A stretch of DNA of 64,000 nt from Gammaproteobacteria bacterium. GTDB lineage: Bacteria; Pseudomonadota; Gammaproteobacteria; Pseudomonadales; Azotimanducaceae. Positions 1 through 8,209 of the stretch are shown piece after piece (the first letter of the stretch is position 1; each line of letters begins with the position of its first letter). The stretch covers positions 62,001 through 126,000 of the forward strand of contig JAJFJZ010000017.1 of NCBI GenBank assembly GCA_021773565.1, written 5' to 3'. The position numbers and the translations under genes were made by a program. Below the pieces are notes generated by a model. The model did not search any database and was not told the origin of the DNA. It saw nothing but the letters and a program-made list of their open reading frames with translations.

Positions 1-1
1 C

Positions 2-214
2 ACAAAAGAACGCAACAAGGGAATTGGCACCGCACTGTTGCTGTCATGCCTGCACGCATTGCGCGATGAAGATTACGCCTATGCAATTATTGGGGGTGTG
101 GGACCCATCGATTTTTACGCCAGGATAGTAGGCGCTACGACAATCAACGATTCTGAACTAGGCATATATACACAATCCTGGTTCGACAAAATAAAGGCCC
201 GAAGCTGTAAATAG
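2..214 (+). CDS. GNAT family N-acetyltransferase, C-terminal part
   Basis: This reading frame is open from the window edge and ends at a TAG at 212-214. It shows the acetyl-CoA binding signature of GNAT enzymes (KERNKGIGTALL, the R/Q-x-x-G-x-G/A motif A). This is followed by the GPIDFYARIVGATTI segment that commonly closes the fold (motif B region). The family moves an acetyl group from acetyl-CoA to an amine, but nothing here identifies the acceptor. The N-terminus lies outside the window. The stop is one base before the arfB start, so the two genes are probably co-transcribed. Confidence 0.75.
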   Translation, partial: TKERNKGIGTALLLSCLHALRDEDYAYAIIGGVGPIDFYARIVGATTINDSELGIYTQSWFDKIKARSCK

Positions 215-215
215 A

Positions 216-647
216 ATGAATACAAATTCAAATTTCCTAACCATCAATCATGGGCTCTCGCTTCCACTTGGCGAAATTGAATTGAGCGCCATTCGTGCCC
301 AGGGAGCGGGCGGTCAGAATGTAAACAAGGTTTCTTCTGCCATTCACTTACGTTTTGATATACCAGCATCGTCCCTGCCCTTGGAACTCAAGGAACGGCT
401 GATGAACCTGCGTGATCGGCGCATTAACAAACAGGGCATCCTGATTATCAAGGCCCAACGATTCAGGGCCCAGGAAAAAAACCGCGATGATGCAATATCC
501 AGGCTGCAGAAAATACTGGAAAATGCATGTATTGTGGCCAAAAAACGCAGGATCACCAGACCAGGAAAAATCGCCAAAAAGAAGCGCGTGGATAACAAAA
601 CCCAACGCGGTAAAATTAAAGCTCTGCGGGCAAGGATCGTAGAGTGA
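216..647 (+). CDS. arfB: Alternative ribosome-rescue factor ArfB (YaeJ)
   Basis: This is a 143-residue release-factor homologue that lacks the codon-recognition domain. The GGQ tripeptide at residues 32-34, within RAQGAGGQNVNK, is the peptidyl-tRNA hydrolysis motif. The C-terminal third is very rich in Lys and Arg, matching the tail that ArfB inserts into the empty mRNA channel of stalled ribosomes. Its length is normal for the family (about 140 residues). The role is therefore rescue of non-stop complexes in the cytoplasm, independently of tmRNA. It begins one base after the preceding GNAT stop and is followed after 24 bases by a GFA gene. The family assignment is firm. Confidence 0.95.
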   Translation: MNTNSNFLTINHGLSLPLGEIELSAIRAQGAGGQNVNKVSSAIHLRFDIPASSLPLELKERLMNLRDRRINKQGILIIKAQRFRAQEKNRDDAISRLQKILENACIVAKKRRITRPGKIAKKKRVDNKTQRGKIKALRARIVE

Positions 648-671
648 ACAAGCGCGTCATCAGGAATCATT

Positions 672-1106
672 ATGTACAAGGGTAGCTGCCTGTGCGGCGG
701 AATCAAATACAGCATAAATGCCGAACTGGACGCTTTCGGTTGTTGCCACTGCACCAGTTGTCGCAAGGGTAGTGGCTCGGCCTACGGTGCCAACGTGGGA
801 GTGGATCGCGCTGTGTTTAACATATCAGATCGCGATAATCTGTTACGGGAATTTGAGTCATCCAAAGGCAAATACCGAACCTTCTGCTCAAATTGTGGTT
901 CCCCCTTATATGCATATCTCGAAAAAAGCCCTGATATGATTCGGCTACGTCTCGGGTCACTGGATACGTCTTTTAGCCAACATCCAAAAGCGCATACCTT
1001 TATTGGCGAAAAAGCGTTGTGGGAAATAGTAGACGCGGACACTCCACAGTTTGAAACCTGGGCATCACGGGATATATTAGTGCAAAAGGGCTCTAGACAA
1101 CCCTAA
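672..1106 (+). CDS. GFA/CENP-V family zinc-binding protein (first of two)
   Basis: This 144-residue protein has the GFA fold. Zinc-ligand cysteines are visible in GSCLCGGIKY near the start, CCHCTSCRKGSGSAY in the middle and FCSNCGSPLY later. Family members were named after a glutathione-dependent formaldehyde-activating enzyme, but most have no proven reaction, so only the zinc-binding fold is asserted. The same fold recurs at 1945-2352 on the other side of an SDR dehydrogenase, which suggests a short operon handling a small electrophile or thiol adduct. That pathway is inference. Confidence 0.88.
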   Translation: MYKGSCLCGGIKYSINAELDAFGCCHCTSCRKGSGSAYGANVGVDRAVFNISDRDNLLREFESSKGKYRTFCSNCGSPLYAYLEKSPDMIRLRLGSLDTSFSQHPKAHTFIGEKALWEIVDADTPQFETWASRDILVQKGSRQP

Positions 1107-1126
1107 ACCAAAAGAAGGAAATTCCT

Positions 1127-1927
1127 GTGTCGCACCCCATTCCTGCAGTTGGAAACCTGCTTAATTTAACGGGCAAAGTCGCAATTATTACCGGTGCATC
1201 CCAGGGGATTGGCGCCAGCATCGCACGCCGCCTTGCCGAAGCTGGTGCAAAAACTGTTGTGCACTATCGCAATAACAAGGCTGATGCCGAGCGGGTACTC
1301 GAGGAAATTCGTTCCGTCGATGGCCAAGCTATAACGCATGGTTGTGACCTGAGCACGGAAAAAGGCGCCGAGGGTTTAATCGGTGCTGCCACTTCTGAAT
1401 TTGGTCAGCTGGACATCATGGTCAACAATGCCGGTATTTTCCCGGTAAAACCGCTGCTGGAAATGTCACATGAAGAGTGGAGCGCCATGTATTCGGCAAA
1501 TGTCGAATCTGCATTTTTGTGTACGAAACTAGCGGCTAAATCAATGCGCGAGCAGAAGCCTACTCACGTGCAAGGCACTGTTATCAATATTACCTCCATT
1601 ACCGGCACCAGCCCTGCGGCTGCGCACAGCCACTACAATAGCAGCAAAGCAGCGCTGTTAATGTTTACGCGCTCTGCTGCCCAGGAACTTGGCGCATTTG
1701 GCATTCGCGTGAATGCGGTATCTCCCGGGCTGACCAATCGGGCGGGTCTTGAACAGGCCTGGCCTGAAGGGGTAAAAAGCTGGCACGACAAGGCCCCTCT
1801 TGGCAGACTGGGTGAACCGGAGGACATCGCCGATGCCTGTTTGTTTCTGGCTTCGCCTGCTGCCCGATTTATTACCGGCAATAACCTGATAGTGGATGGC
1901 GGCATGATGTCCACCACACTTTATTAG
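1127..1927 (+). CDS. SDR family NAD(P)-dependent oxidoreductase
   Basis: This is a classical short-chain dehydrogenase of 266 residues. The Rossmann motif TGASQGIG lies near residue 22, the NNAG motif follows, and the catalytic Ser...YNSSK element sits in the second half. The RVNAVSPG and GNNLIVDGG segments are typical of the SDR C-terminus. The start is a GTG with an AAGAAGGAA ribosome-binding site just upstream. The enzyme should interconvert an alcohol and a ketone with NAD(P)H; the substrate is unknown. It lies between two GFA genes on the same strand with short spacers, so a shared transcript is likely. Confidence 0.92.
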   Translation: MSHPIPAVGNLLNLTGKVAIITGASQGIGASIARRLAEAGAKTVVHYRNNKADAERVLEEIRSVDGQAITHGCDLSTEKGAEGLIGAATSEFGQLDIMVNNAGIFPVKPLLEMSHEEWSAMYSANVESAFLCTKLAAKSMREQKPTHVQGTVINITSITGTSPAAAHSHYNSSKAALLMFTRSAAQELGAFGIRVNAVSPGLTNRAGLEQAWPEGVKSWHDKAPLGRLGEPEDIADACLFLASPAARFITGNNLIVDGGMMSTTLY

Positions 1928-1944
1928 CATTGTGGAGAAACCTG

Positions 1945-2352
1945 ATGAACAAAATACTCAATGGCGGGTGCCTGTGCGGAGAAGTACGTTTTACGGTTAA
2001 AGATGAATTTCGCCTGTTTCATTTATGTCATTGTCTACAGTGTCGCAAAATTACCAGTTCTGCGTTTGCCTCAAATCTATTCACTGCTCAGGAAAACCTG
2101 GCCTGGACAGCCGGTGAGCACTTAACAAGGCGTTTTGAATATCCAGGAAGAGAATTCACCAAGGTGTTTTGTACCCTGTGCGGTTCAGGCCTGCCTTTCC
2201 CTTCGACTGACAACGTGAGCGTTATCGTACCAGCAGGTTCGCTGGATGAAGAGCCTACAATTGAACCGCTGCGAAATATTTTCTGGGAAGAACACACCAA
2301 TTGGCTGGATGCTGGAATGAAAGCACCCTGTGTCACTGGCTTTGACGAATAA
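1945..2352 (+). CDS. GFA/CENP-V family zinc-binding protein (second of two)
   Basis: This protein of about 135 residues has the same cysteine layout as the first GFA protein: GGCLCGEVRF, CHCLQCRKITSSAF and FCTLCGSGLPF. The ATG at 1945 is preferred over an in-frame TTG at 1930 because a GGAGA ribosome-binding site precedes it at normal distance. It is the third gene of the GFA-SDR-GFA run. The family fold is clear and the reaction is not known. The two GFA proteins differ markedly in sequence, so they are not a recent tandem duplication. Confidence 0.87.
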   Translation: MNKILNGGCLCGEVRFTVKDEFRLFHLCHCLQCRKITSSAFASNLFTAQENLAWTAGEHLTRRFEYPGREFTKVFCTLCGSGLPFPSTDNVSVIVPAGSLDEEPTIEPLRNIFWEEHTNWLDAGMKAPCVTGFDE

Positions 2353-2379
2353 TCCAGCAGTTTTCTACACAGGTAAATT

Positions 2380-2985
2380 ATGCAAACCACTACGCTTCTT
2401 TTGTTCGCTGGCGCTCTTGTTATTTCGGCGGGCTCACCGGGCCCCAGTATCATAGCCTTAATCAGTCGTGTTATTAGCTGCGGATGGCGTGACGTTGTTC
2501 CTTTTGTGGCAGCAATGTGGATAGGAGAAGCAATCTGGTTGTCCTGCGCAATCGCGGGTCTGGCCGGGATAGCGGAGACTTACTACGCGGCATTTGTTGT
2601 GCTCAAATATACCGGCGTGGCTTATCTGTTATATCTGGGCTGGCAAATGTGGCAAATTGACGCCAGCAGGCAAAGTGGAATAGAAATAGAAGATGGGCAA
2701 TCCGCCTCAAGAATGTTTTTTACCGGTATGGCAGTAACTCTGGGTAATCCTAAAATTATGGTGTTTTATCTGGCACTGTTACCAAGCATACTGGACATAA
2801 GAAATATTTCCTTCGCCGGATGGATCGAAATGACAGTGACCATGTTTTTGGTACTTGCCCTTATTGACCTCAGTTACATTGTATTGGCGGCAAAAACACG
2901 CCTTCTGCTAAAAAACAGTCGGGCTGTAAACCGCATAAGTGCAACTATCATGGGCAGTGCGGCAATATTTATTGCAACACGTTAA
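2380..2985 (+). CDS. LysE family translocator
   Basis: This 201-residue integral membrane protein has about six hydrophobic segments. The N-terminal SAGSPGPSIIALISR is the family hallmark, an xxPGP motif in the first helix region. LysE/RhtB proteins export amino acids or related small molecules from the cytoplasm, but the substrate cannot be read from sequence. It follows the second GFA gene by 27 bases and precedes a small anchored protein by 9 bases, so it is probably part of the same run. The extreme C-terminus is short, without the usual Arg/Lys-rich tail. Confidence 0.9.
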   Translation: MQTTTLLLFAGALVISAGSPGPSIIALISRVISCGWRDVVPFVAAMWIGEAIWLSCAIAGLAGIAETYYAAFVVLKYTGVAYLLYLGWQMWQIDASRQSGIEIEDGQSASRMFFTGMAVTLGNPKIMVFYLALLPSILDIRNISFAGWIEMTVTMFLVLALIDLSYIVLAAKTRLLLKNSRAVNRISATIMGSAAIFIATR

Positions 2986-2994
2986 GAAGCATAA

Positions 2995-3423
2995 ATGATA
3001 AAAATAATTGTCACGTCGCTTTGTGGCTTCATACTCATTTTATTGGTAACTACCTATATAGCACTCGAACAAAGCGATGTACTGATCGTGGAAACCTTCG
3101 ATCGTTCAGCGCAGATAGCTCGATATACACATGTCTGGTTTGTTAGAGAGGATGGTCAAATTTACCTCGAAGCGGGCCACCCGCAAAACCCATGGGTACA
3201 GGATTTGGCGAGTGCCGATATAATTGGTATTCAGGGCGCTAACCTGGATGGCTGGTATGCATTTACGGTAGGTGATTCGCAAGCTGAAGTAATTACTGGC
3301 CGCGAGAAAATTCGTGCGCTTATGCGACAAAAATACGGCTGGCGGGATTGGTGGGTAACACGCTTGTTTGATACCAGCCAGTCTCAACTAGTACGCCTTA
3401 CCTTCACTGATCGGGTAACTTAA
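2995..3423 (+). CDS. Membrane-anchored split-barrel-like protein (possible flavin/F420-binding fold)
   Basis: This 142-residue protein has one N-terminal hydrophobic helix (residues 3-22). A soluble part follows with the pattern RYTHVWFVREDGQIYL, then HPQNPWVQDL, and near the end MRQKYGWRDWW and a QSQLVRL strand. This resembles small PNPOx-like split-barrel proteins, a fold that includes FMN- and F420-binding families. No cofactor site can be verified by eye. It lies about 3 kb from the F420 biosynthesis genes, which makes the possibility worth testing. The coding call is good; the fold is a moderate-confidence inference. Confidence 0.72.
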   Translation: MIKIIVTSLCGFILILLVTTYIALEQSDVLIVETFDRSAQIARYTHVWFVREDGQIYLEAGHPQNPWVQDLASADIIGIQGANLDGWYAFTVGDSQAEVITGREKIRALMRQKYGWRDWWVTRLFDTSQSQLVRLTFTDRVT

Positions 3424-3439
3424 ATATCTGGCAAGCATT

Positions 3440-4381
3440 ATGAAAGCACAAAAAATTATCATTGATGGGGATCCCGGCCAGGATGATGCAGTCAATCTGT
3501 TGCTGGCAATGGCTTCAGGGGATGAACTCGACATTCTGGGTATAACTGCAGTAGCAGGAAACGTCCCACTGGCGCTGACCGAACGCAACACCCGCATTAT
3601 TTGCGAGCTTGCCGGGCGAAAAGACATCAAAGTGTACGCTGGATGTGATCGCCCACTTGAACGTGCACTCGTTACCGCAGAAAACGTACACGGGAATACC
3701 GGCATCGATGGTATGGATCTGTTTGAGCCACAAAATCCGGTGCAGACCCAACATGCGGTGGATTACATCATTGAGACCCTAAGAACGGAACCACCTGATA
3801 CAGTTACACTCGTGCCCACGGGACCACTCACAAATATCGCCAGCGCCTTCCTTAAAGCCCCGGATATCATCAAAAATGTGCAACAAATTGTATTAATGGG
3901 CGGTGCAATGCGTGAAGGTGGCAATCGCACCCCTTCTGCCGAGTTCAATATCTATGTTGATCCCCAGGCTGCGCAAATCGTATTTGATTGCGCGCGCCCA
4001 CTCACTGTAATCGGCCTGGATCTCACACACACAGTATTAGCTACACCGGCTCGTATCGAAGCTATTCGCGCCACCGGCACCAGGGCTGCAATAGCGACGG
4101 CTGGTATGCTGGAATTTTTCAATCGACACGACACAGAAAAATACGGAAGTAAAGGTGGACCACTGCATGATCCTTGTACAGTAGCCTGGTTGCTAAAACC
4201 TGCACTGTTCAAGGGCAAATTGTGTAATATTTCCATAGAAACGCATTCCGAACTTACCATCGGTCATACCGCCGTGGATTTTTGGGGCGTAACCAGGCGC
4301 ACCAAAAATGCGAACTGGTTATACGAAGTTGATGCAAAGGGATTTTATGCGCTACTTACAGAACGCCTTGCCAGGCTATAA
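3440..4381 (+). CDS. Nucleoside hydrolase (IUNH family)
   Basis: This is a 313-residue ribonucleoside hydrolase. The calcium-binding N-terminal motif DGDPGQDDAVN (canonical DxDxxxDD) lies at residues 9-19, followed by VHGNTGIDG and the VLMGGA strand. A conserved GGPLHDPC element near residue 235 supplies the C-terminal active-site His and Asp. These enzymes split nucleosides into base and ribose for salvage in the cytoplasm. Length is typical for the RihA/RihB/RihC group, but subgroup specificity cannot be assigned. The stop is followed after two bases by the start of the Bax-like gene. Confidence 0.94.
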   Translation: MKAQKIIIDGDPGQDDAVNLLLAMASGDELDILGITAVAGNVPLALTERNTRIICELAGRKDIKVYAGCDRPLERALVTAENVHGNTGIDGMDLFEPQNPVQTQHAVDYIIETLRTEPPDTVTLVPTGPLTNIASAFLKAPDIIKNVQQIVLMGGAMREGGNRTPSAEFNIYVDPQAAQIVFDCARPLTVIGLDLTHTVLATPARIEAIRATGTRAAIATAGMLEFFNRHDTEKYGSKGGPLHDPCTVAWLLKPALFKGKLCNISIETHSELTIGHTAVDFWGVTRRTKNANWLYEVDAKGFYALLTERLARL

Positions 4382-4383
4382 CG

Positions 4384-5181
4384 ATGTTGACAGATAAATT
4401 TGGCCTCCCCAACAACCTAAGGCTGGAACCGGTAACTGTTGCTGCATTACTTATCACCTTTGTTTTTTTGTTGGGCTGTATCCTTGTAATTTACCGAAAC
4501 ATTAATCCAGTAGTACCGCAACTGCCTGACTTTAAGGAATATAACGCAGGCGCAGAGCGAAAAGCTGCTTTCATTGCATTTTTGGAACCCCTGGTAGTTG
4601 CGCAAAACCAGACTCTGTTAAAGCAGCGTGCTGAACTCGTCAAAATCGCAGAAAAATATGCAAACGGACATTTAATCAGCTGGGCAGACCGGCGTTTTCT
4701 AAATAGGCTGGCCAGTCTCTACCAGCTGGATTCCACCAACGGCAAGTTTGATGAATCAATAGTAAACGATTTGGTGGGTCGCGTGGATGCAATTCCCGTC
4801 TCACTGGTTCTGGCACAGGCAGCCAATGAGTCAGGTTGGGGAACTTCACGTTTCGCGCGCGAAGCTAACAATCTGTTTGGACAGTGGTGTTACACCACAG
4901 GTTGTGGGATGGTACCCCGCGCACGGGCAACTGGCAGGACCCACGAAGTCCAGGCATTCGCAAACGTGGAAGAATCCCTCAGAGGATATTTTTTCAATAT
5001 CAACACGCATGACCGTTACGCCGCTTTACGCAAGATACGCAGATCGCTCAGGCAATCAGGACAAAAGCTGACAGGAGCGGCGCTCGCCGATGGACTGTTG
5101 TACTACTCGGAACGCAGAGAAGCCTACATTCGTGATATCAAGAATATGATCCGTAGAAACGAGAAATATCTTTCTGGTTAG
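4384..5181 (+). CDS. Bax-like glucosaminidase domain protein
   Basis: This 265-residue protein has one N-terminal transmembrane helix (about residues 17-38). A periplasmic glucosaminidase-type domain follows. The key element is AQAANESGWGTSRFAREANN, in which the Glu of NESGWG is the expected catalytic acid, followed by NLFGQWCY. This matches the E. coli Bax family, related to endo-beta-N-acetylglucosaminidases that cut peptidoglycan glycan strands. It begins two bases after the nucleoside hydrolase stop, so the two are co-transcribed, although their functions look unrelated. Confidence 0.88.
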   Translation: MLTDKFGLPNNLRLEPVTVAALLITFVFLLGCILVIYRNINPVVPQLPDFKEYNAGAERKAAFIAFLEPLVVAQNQTLLKQRAELVKIAEKYANGHLISWADRRFLNRLASLYQLDSTNGKFDESIVNDLVGRVDAIPVSLVLAQAANESGWGTSRFAREANNLFGQWCYTTGCGMVPRARATGRTHEVQAFANVEESLRGYFFNINTHDRYAALRKIRRSLRQSGQKLTGAALADGLLYYSERREAYIRDIKNMIRRNEKYLSG

Positions 5182-5186
5182 GTCTG

Positions 5187-5480
5187 CTATTCGCCCTTAA
5201 GGTTCTGTTTCCAGCGTCGAGCCTCTCCTTCCATCTGTGTTCGGCATCGCACGCCCGCACGATAAGAAAAATAACACCCCGCCATGCCCGCCAGCATCAA
5301 CAGAATCGATTGCTGATAGTCCTGAAGCAGGGCATCTCCAAGCGTAACCTCATTAACTATCCTGACCAAAATGCCAATGACCAACAACAAACAAATTCCG
5401 GAAATCACGTAAAAACGATCCCGCGAGGCCCGTAACCTGGCCTGAATTTTCAGCATTCTCGAAATGCCTGAATTGCTCAT
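5187..5480 (-). CDS. Small two-helix membrane protein, unknown function
   Basis: This 97-residue protein is not recognised. It has a basic N-terminus (LKIQARLRASRDR), a hydrophobic helix at about residues 24-43, a second at about 59-75 and a charged tail, so both ends probably face the cytoplasm. It is convergent with the Bax-like gene, six bases away. The reading frame is preserved and has a sensible membrane topology, which supports it being real, but no function can be given. Confidence 0.65.
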   Translation of the reverse strand: MSNSGISRMLKIQARLRASRDRFYVISGICLLLVIGILVRIVNEVTLGDALLQDYQQSILLMLAGMAGCYFSYRAGVRCRTQMEGEARRWKQNLKGE

Positions 5481-5602
5481 CGATAAACATCCATCAATTG
5501 CGTTATATCTCTATGTGGCTACCCTGCACCATCGATTGGGGTATAACACCGCGCGAGCCGGAGTATTATTTAGCAACATGGTGGCACAAACTTATCCTGA
5601 GT

Positions 5603-5617
5603 CCTGTCGGGGACAGG
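5603..5617 (-). terminator. Short hairpin downstream of the first LLM gene
   Basis: CCTGTC and GACAGG form a 6-bp stem around a three-base loop, ten bases past the stop of the minus-strand LLM gene. There is no T-run after it, so termination is only possible, not shown. Confidence 0.3.
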
Positions 5618-5628
5618 TATGAACGCAA

Positions 5629-6540
5629 CTACAGACAGCTGGCCAGAAAATCCAGGGTGCGCTCATAAGCGCCCTCTTCTGTGCCCACAATTGCAGCGGT
5701 AAAATCCGTGACGCCTATGTCCTGCAATCGTGCGATCTCTCCTCGCATGTAATTTTCATCACCCGCCATCGCAATATCCGCGGGTCCTTTCACGCCTTCC
5801 CTGTCCAACATGGCACGATAACTGGGTAACTGGCCATATATGGTCAGTGCCTTGCCAATAACGGCCCTCGCCTCATCCGGTTTATTGGTAAGTACCACCG
5901 GAAAGCCTCCAACTACTGTCGGTTCTGCACGACCCGCTGCGGACGCCGCCTGCCGGATACTTTTGATTATGTGGCCTTCCATGGTCTTCGGCCCCACCAT
6001 CCATGTGGTGGTTCCATCAGCAAGCTCCCCCGCCAACTTCAACATCAACGGTCCGAGTGCTGCCACTACCACGGGTGGTTTTTCAGCACCTGGAACGCTC
6101 AGCGTTACACCATTAACGCGATACTCTTCACCTTTAAAACTGGCAGTTTCGCCGTTTATCAAAGGGATCAGAACCTTAAGATATTCCTTCATATGGCGGG
6201 CGGGCTTGTCATATGAGAAACCAAACATGTTCTCAATCACCATCTGGTGAGATAAACCGATACCGAGCGTAAAACGATTATCTGTCATGGCTGCGGCGGT
6301 CAGCGCTTGCTGTGCCAACGCAGTAGGATGCCTTGGGTAAGTGGGAGTTACAGCCGTGCCCAGGCCAATACGACTGGTTTCATGACCGATTAATGATAAT
6401 GCCTGAATCGCATCATAGGAAAAAATATTAGGCATCCAGATACTGTCAAAACCTTTCTTTTCAATAGCCTGACCCTGCTCTACCAATTGTGCCAGAGTAG
6501 TTTCTGTACCATCTGCCCCCATTGTGATACCTATACGCAT
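5629..6540 (-). CDS. LLM class F420-dependent oxidoreductase (1)
   Basis: This 303-residue protein belongs to the luciferase-like monooxygenase superfamily, a TIM barrel that binds FMN or F420. The start MRIGITMGADG, the GFDSIWMPNIFSYDAIQAL strand, IGLGTAV and FTLGIGLSH follow the pattern of the F420-dependent branch. VVVAALGPLMLKLAGELADG in the second half is the phosphate-binding region typical of these reductases. It diverges from npdG with a 153-base shared promoter region, so cofactor supply and use may be co-regulated. The substrate is unknown. Branch assignment rests on pattern and on the adjacent F420 genes. Confidence 0.88.
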   Translation of the reverse strand: MRIGITMGADGTETTLAQLVEQGQAIEKKGFDSIWMPNIFSYDAIQALSLIGHETSRIGLGTAVTPTYPRHPTALAQQALTAAAMTDNRFTLGIGLSHQMVIENMFGFSYDKPARHMKEYLKVLIPLINGETASFKGEEYRVNGVTLSVPGAEKPPVVVAALGPLMLKLAGELADGTTTWMVGPKTMEGHIIKSIRQAASAAGRAEPTVVGGFPVVLTNKPDEARAVIGKALTIYGQLPSYRAMLDREGVKGPADIAMAGDENYMRGEIARLQDIGVTDFTAAIVGTEEGAYERTLDFLASCL

Positions 6541-6693
6541 AACGATCCCCTTACCAATATGTTACATATGTTTTGATTTTCGATACCGTAAACCGATAAG
6601 CTATCTAATCGCAACTATTAATCTGTAAGCATTAATTTGCAGTCACCTATGACTAACCAATCATCATGATTCGTATCAGGAGTTAAATCACGC
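6541..6693. promoter_or_regulatory. Divergent promoter region between LLM gene and npdG
   Basis: These 153 bases separate the starts of two oppositely transcribed F420-related genes and must hold both promoters. The sequence is AT-rich. A CAGGAG ribosome-binding site for npdG sits about 10 bases before its ATG. No clear operator was recognised. Confidence 0.5.
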
Positions 6694-7362
6694 ATGTCAG
6701 ACACACAGGAAAGCATAGCCATTTTGGGCGGGACCGGTGATTTGGGAACGGGGCTTGCAATTCGTTGGGCCAAAGCAGGCCACAAGATCATCATTGGTTC
6801 GCGCACACAGGAAAAAGCCGACACAGCAGTTGCGGCATTACGATTGATTAGCCCACAAACCGATGTCAGTGCAATGGTTAACGAAGACGCCGCAGCGTCG
6901 GGTGATATCGTAGTACTAACCGTGCCTTTTGCACATCAACTCAGTACACTCGAAAGTGTAAAATCAGCGCTAACAGGGAAAATCCTCATCGATGTGACCG
7001 TGCCCCTCATGCCACCCGCGGTTGGCAAGGTACAGCTGCCTGCCGGGGGATCGGCGGGCAAAATGGCACAGGATCTGCTAGGTGACGAAGTAATGGTCGT
7101 CACAGCATTTCAGAACATTGCAGCACACTTGTTGCAGCAGGATGTAAAGATAGAATGCGACGTGCTGGTGGCGGGCAATAAAAAAATAGCACGAGAAAAG
7201 GTAATAGAGCTTGCCGGGCAAGCCGGAATGACCGGGTGGCATGCTGGTCCGATAGAAAATTCTGCAGCAGCAGAAGCCCTGACTTCAATTCTCATCCAGA
7301 TCAATCGACGCCACGATATCTCACATTCCGGGCTCAAAATAATTGGCCAGGCAGACTCCTGA
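6694..7362 (+). CDS. npdG: NADPH:F420 oxidoreductase (Fno/NpdG)
   Basis: This 222-residue enzyme transfers hydride between NADP(H) and F420 in the cytoplasm. The N-terminal AILGGTGDLGTGLA is the dinucleotide-binding GxGxxG loop, and the following IIIGSRTQEKA carries the Ser-Arg typical of NADP 2'-phosphate binding. VVLTVPFAHQ and the VVTAFQNIAAHLL segment match the archaeal Fno pattern, as does AGPIENSAAAEALT near the C-terminus. It is the first gene of the cof cluster on this strand and begins with a good AGGAG site. It links reduced F420 to the general NADPH pool. The assignment is strong. Confidence 0.93.
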   Translation: MSDTQESIAILGGTGDLGTGLAIRWAKAGHKIIIGSRTQEKADTAVAALRLISPQTDVSAMVNEDAAASGDIVVLTVPFAHQLSTLESVKSALTGKILIDVTVPLMPPAVGKVQLPAGGSAGKMAQDLLGDEVMVVTAFQNIAAHLLQQDVKIECDVLVAGNKKIAREKVIELAGQAGMTGWHAGPIENSAAAEALTSILIQINRRHDISHSGLKIIGQADS

Positions 7363-7401
7363 AAGCTGCTGCGCTGACCCACAAAAGGTAGCCATCTTTA
7401 T

Positions 7402-8169
7402 ATGCCGCAACCCACCCTGACCATAATACCCGTGACAGGTATGCCAATGATTTCTCCCGGGGATCATCTGGCGGAACAAATTCTGCACGCTCTGGATGCA
7501 AACAGGATAATTCTTCAGTCCGGGGATGTTCTGGTTATTGCCCAAAAGATAATATCCAAGGCAGAAGATCGCTGTATTGAGCTCGCTACGATTAATCCTT
7601 CCAATGAGGCCATATTGCTTGCGAAGGAGGTGGATAAAGATCCGAGAATTGTGGAACTCATTCTTTCCGAGTCTGACTCGGTTATGCGCAAAAAACCCGG
7701 CGTGTTAATCACACGTCATCGATTGGGCCTGGTAGGTGCGCATGCCGGTATAGACCAGTCAAATGTTGACCATGCGGCTGGTGAAAGTGCTCTGTTACTA
7801 CCCAGGGACCCGGATGCATCTGCAAGTAAGCTTCTGGCTGAACTTATGCAACATGCAGGAGTACAGCTGGGTCTGATAATCTCGGATAGCATGAACCGGC
7901 CCTGGCGCATGGGGACCGTAGGCTGCGCTATAGGCAGTGCCGGTATCTCTGTTCTGGATGACTATCGTGGGGGCACAGATATTTTTGGGCGTGAGTTAAA
8001 GGTGACCCTGATAAATCGCGCCGACGCAATTGCAAGTGCAGCCACCCTGGTTATGGGTGAAACCACAGAAAAAATTCCACTGGTTATTGTGCGCGGTTTT
8101 TCACCAGAGAAAAGCGATAGCACCGCTAAAGACATAATAAGACCGTTAGACGAGGACATGTTTTTGTAG
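7402..8169 (+). CDS. cofE: Coenzyme F420-0:L-glutamate ligase CofE
   Basis: This 255-residue GTP-dependent ligase adds L-glutamate to F420-0 to build the poly-gamma-glutamate tail. SGDVLVIAQKIISKAEDR at about residues 38-55 is the CofE signature. LITRHRLGLVGAHAGIDQSNV and ISDSMNRPWRMGTVGCAIGSAG are further family blocks. The protein ends after the CofE domain. It lacks the C-terminal nitroreductase-like domain found in mycobacterial FbiB, which matters for which F420 variant is made. It begins 39 bases after npdG and ends 40 bases before cofD, consistent with one operon. Confidence 0.95.
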   Translation: MPQPTLTIIPVTGMPMISPGDHLAEQILHALDANRIILQSGDVLVIAQKIISKAEDRCIELATINPSNEAILLAKEVDKDPRIVELILSESDSVMRKKPGVLITRHRLGLVGAHAGIDQSNVDHAAGESALLLPRDPDASASKLLAELMQHAGVQLGLIISDSMNRPWRMGTVGCAIGSAGISVLDDYRGGTDIFGRELKVTLINRADAIASAATLVMGETTEKIPLVIVRGFSPEKSDSTAKDIIRPLDEDMFL

Positions 8170-8209
8170 CGCTTGCTGCAATCTCAAAAACAGGTACTGA
8201 CTGGCACAC

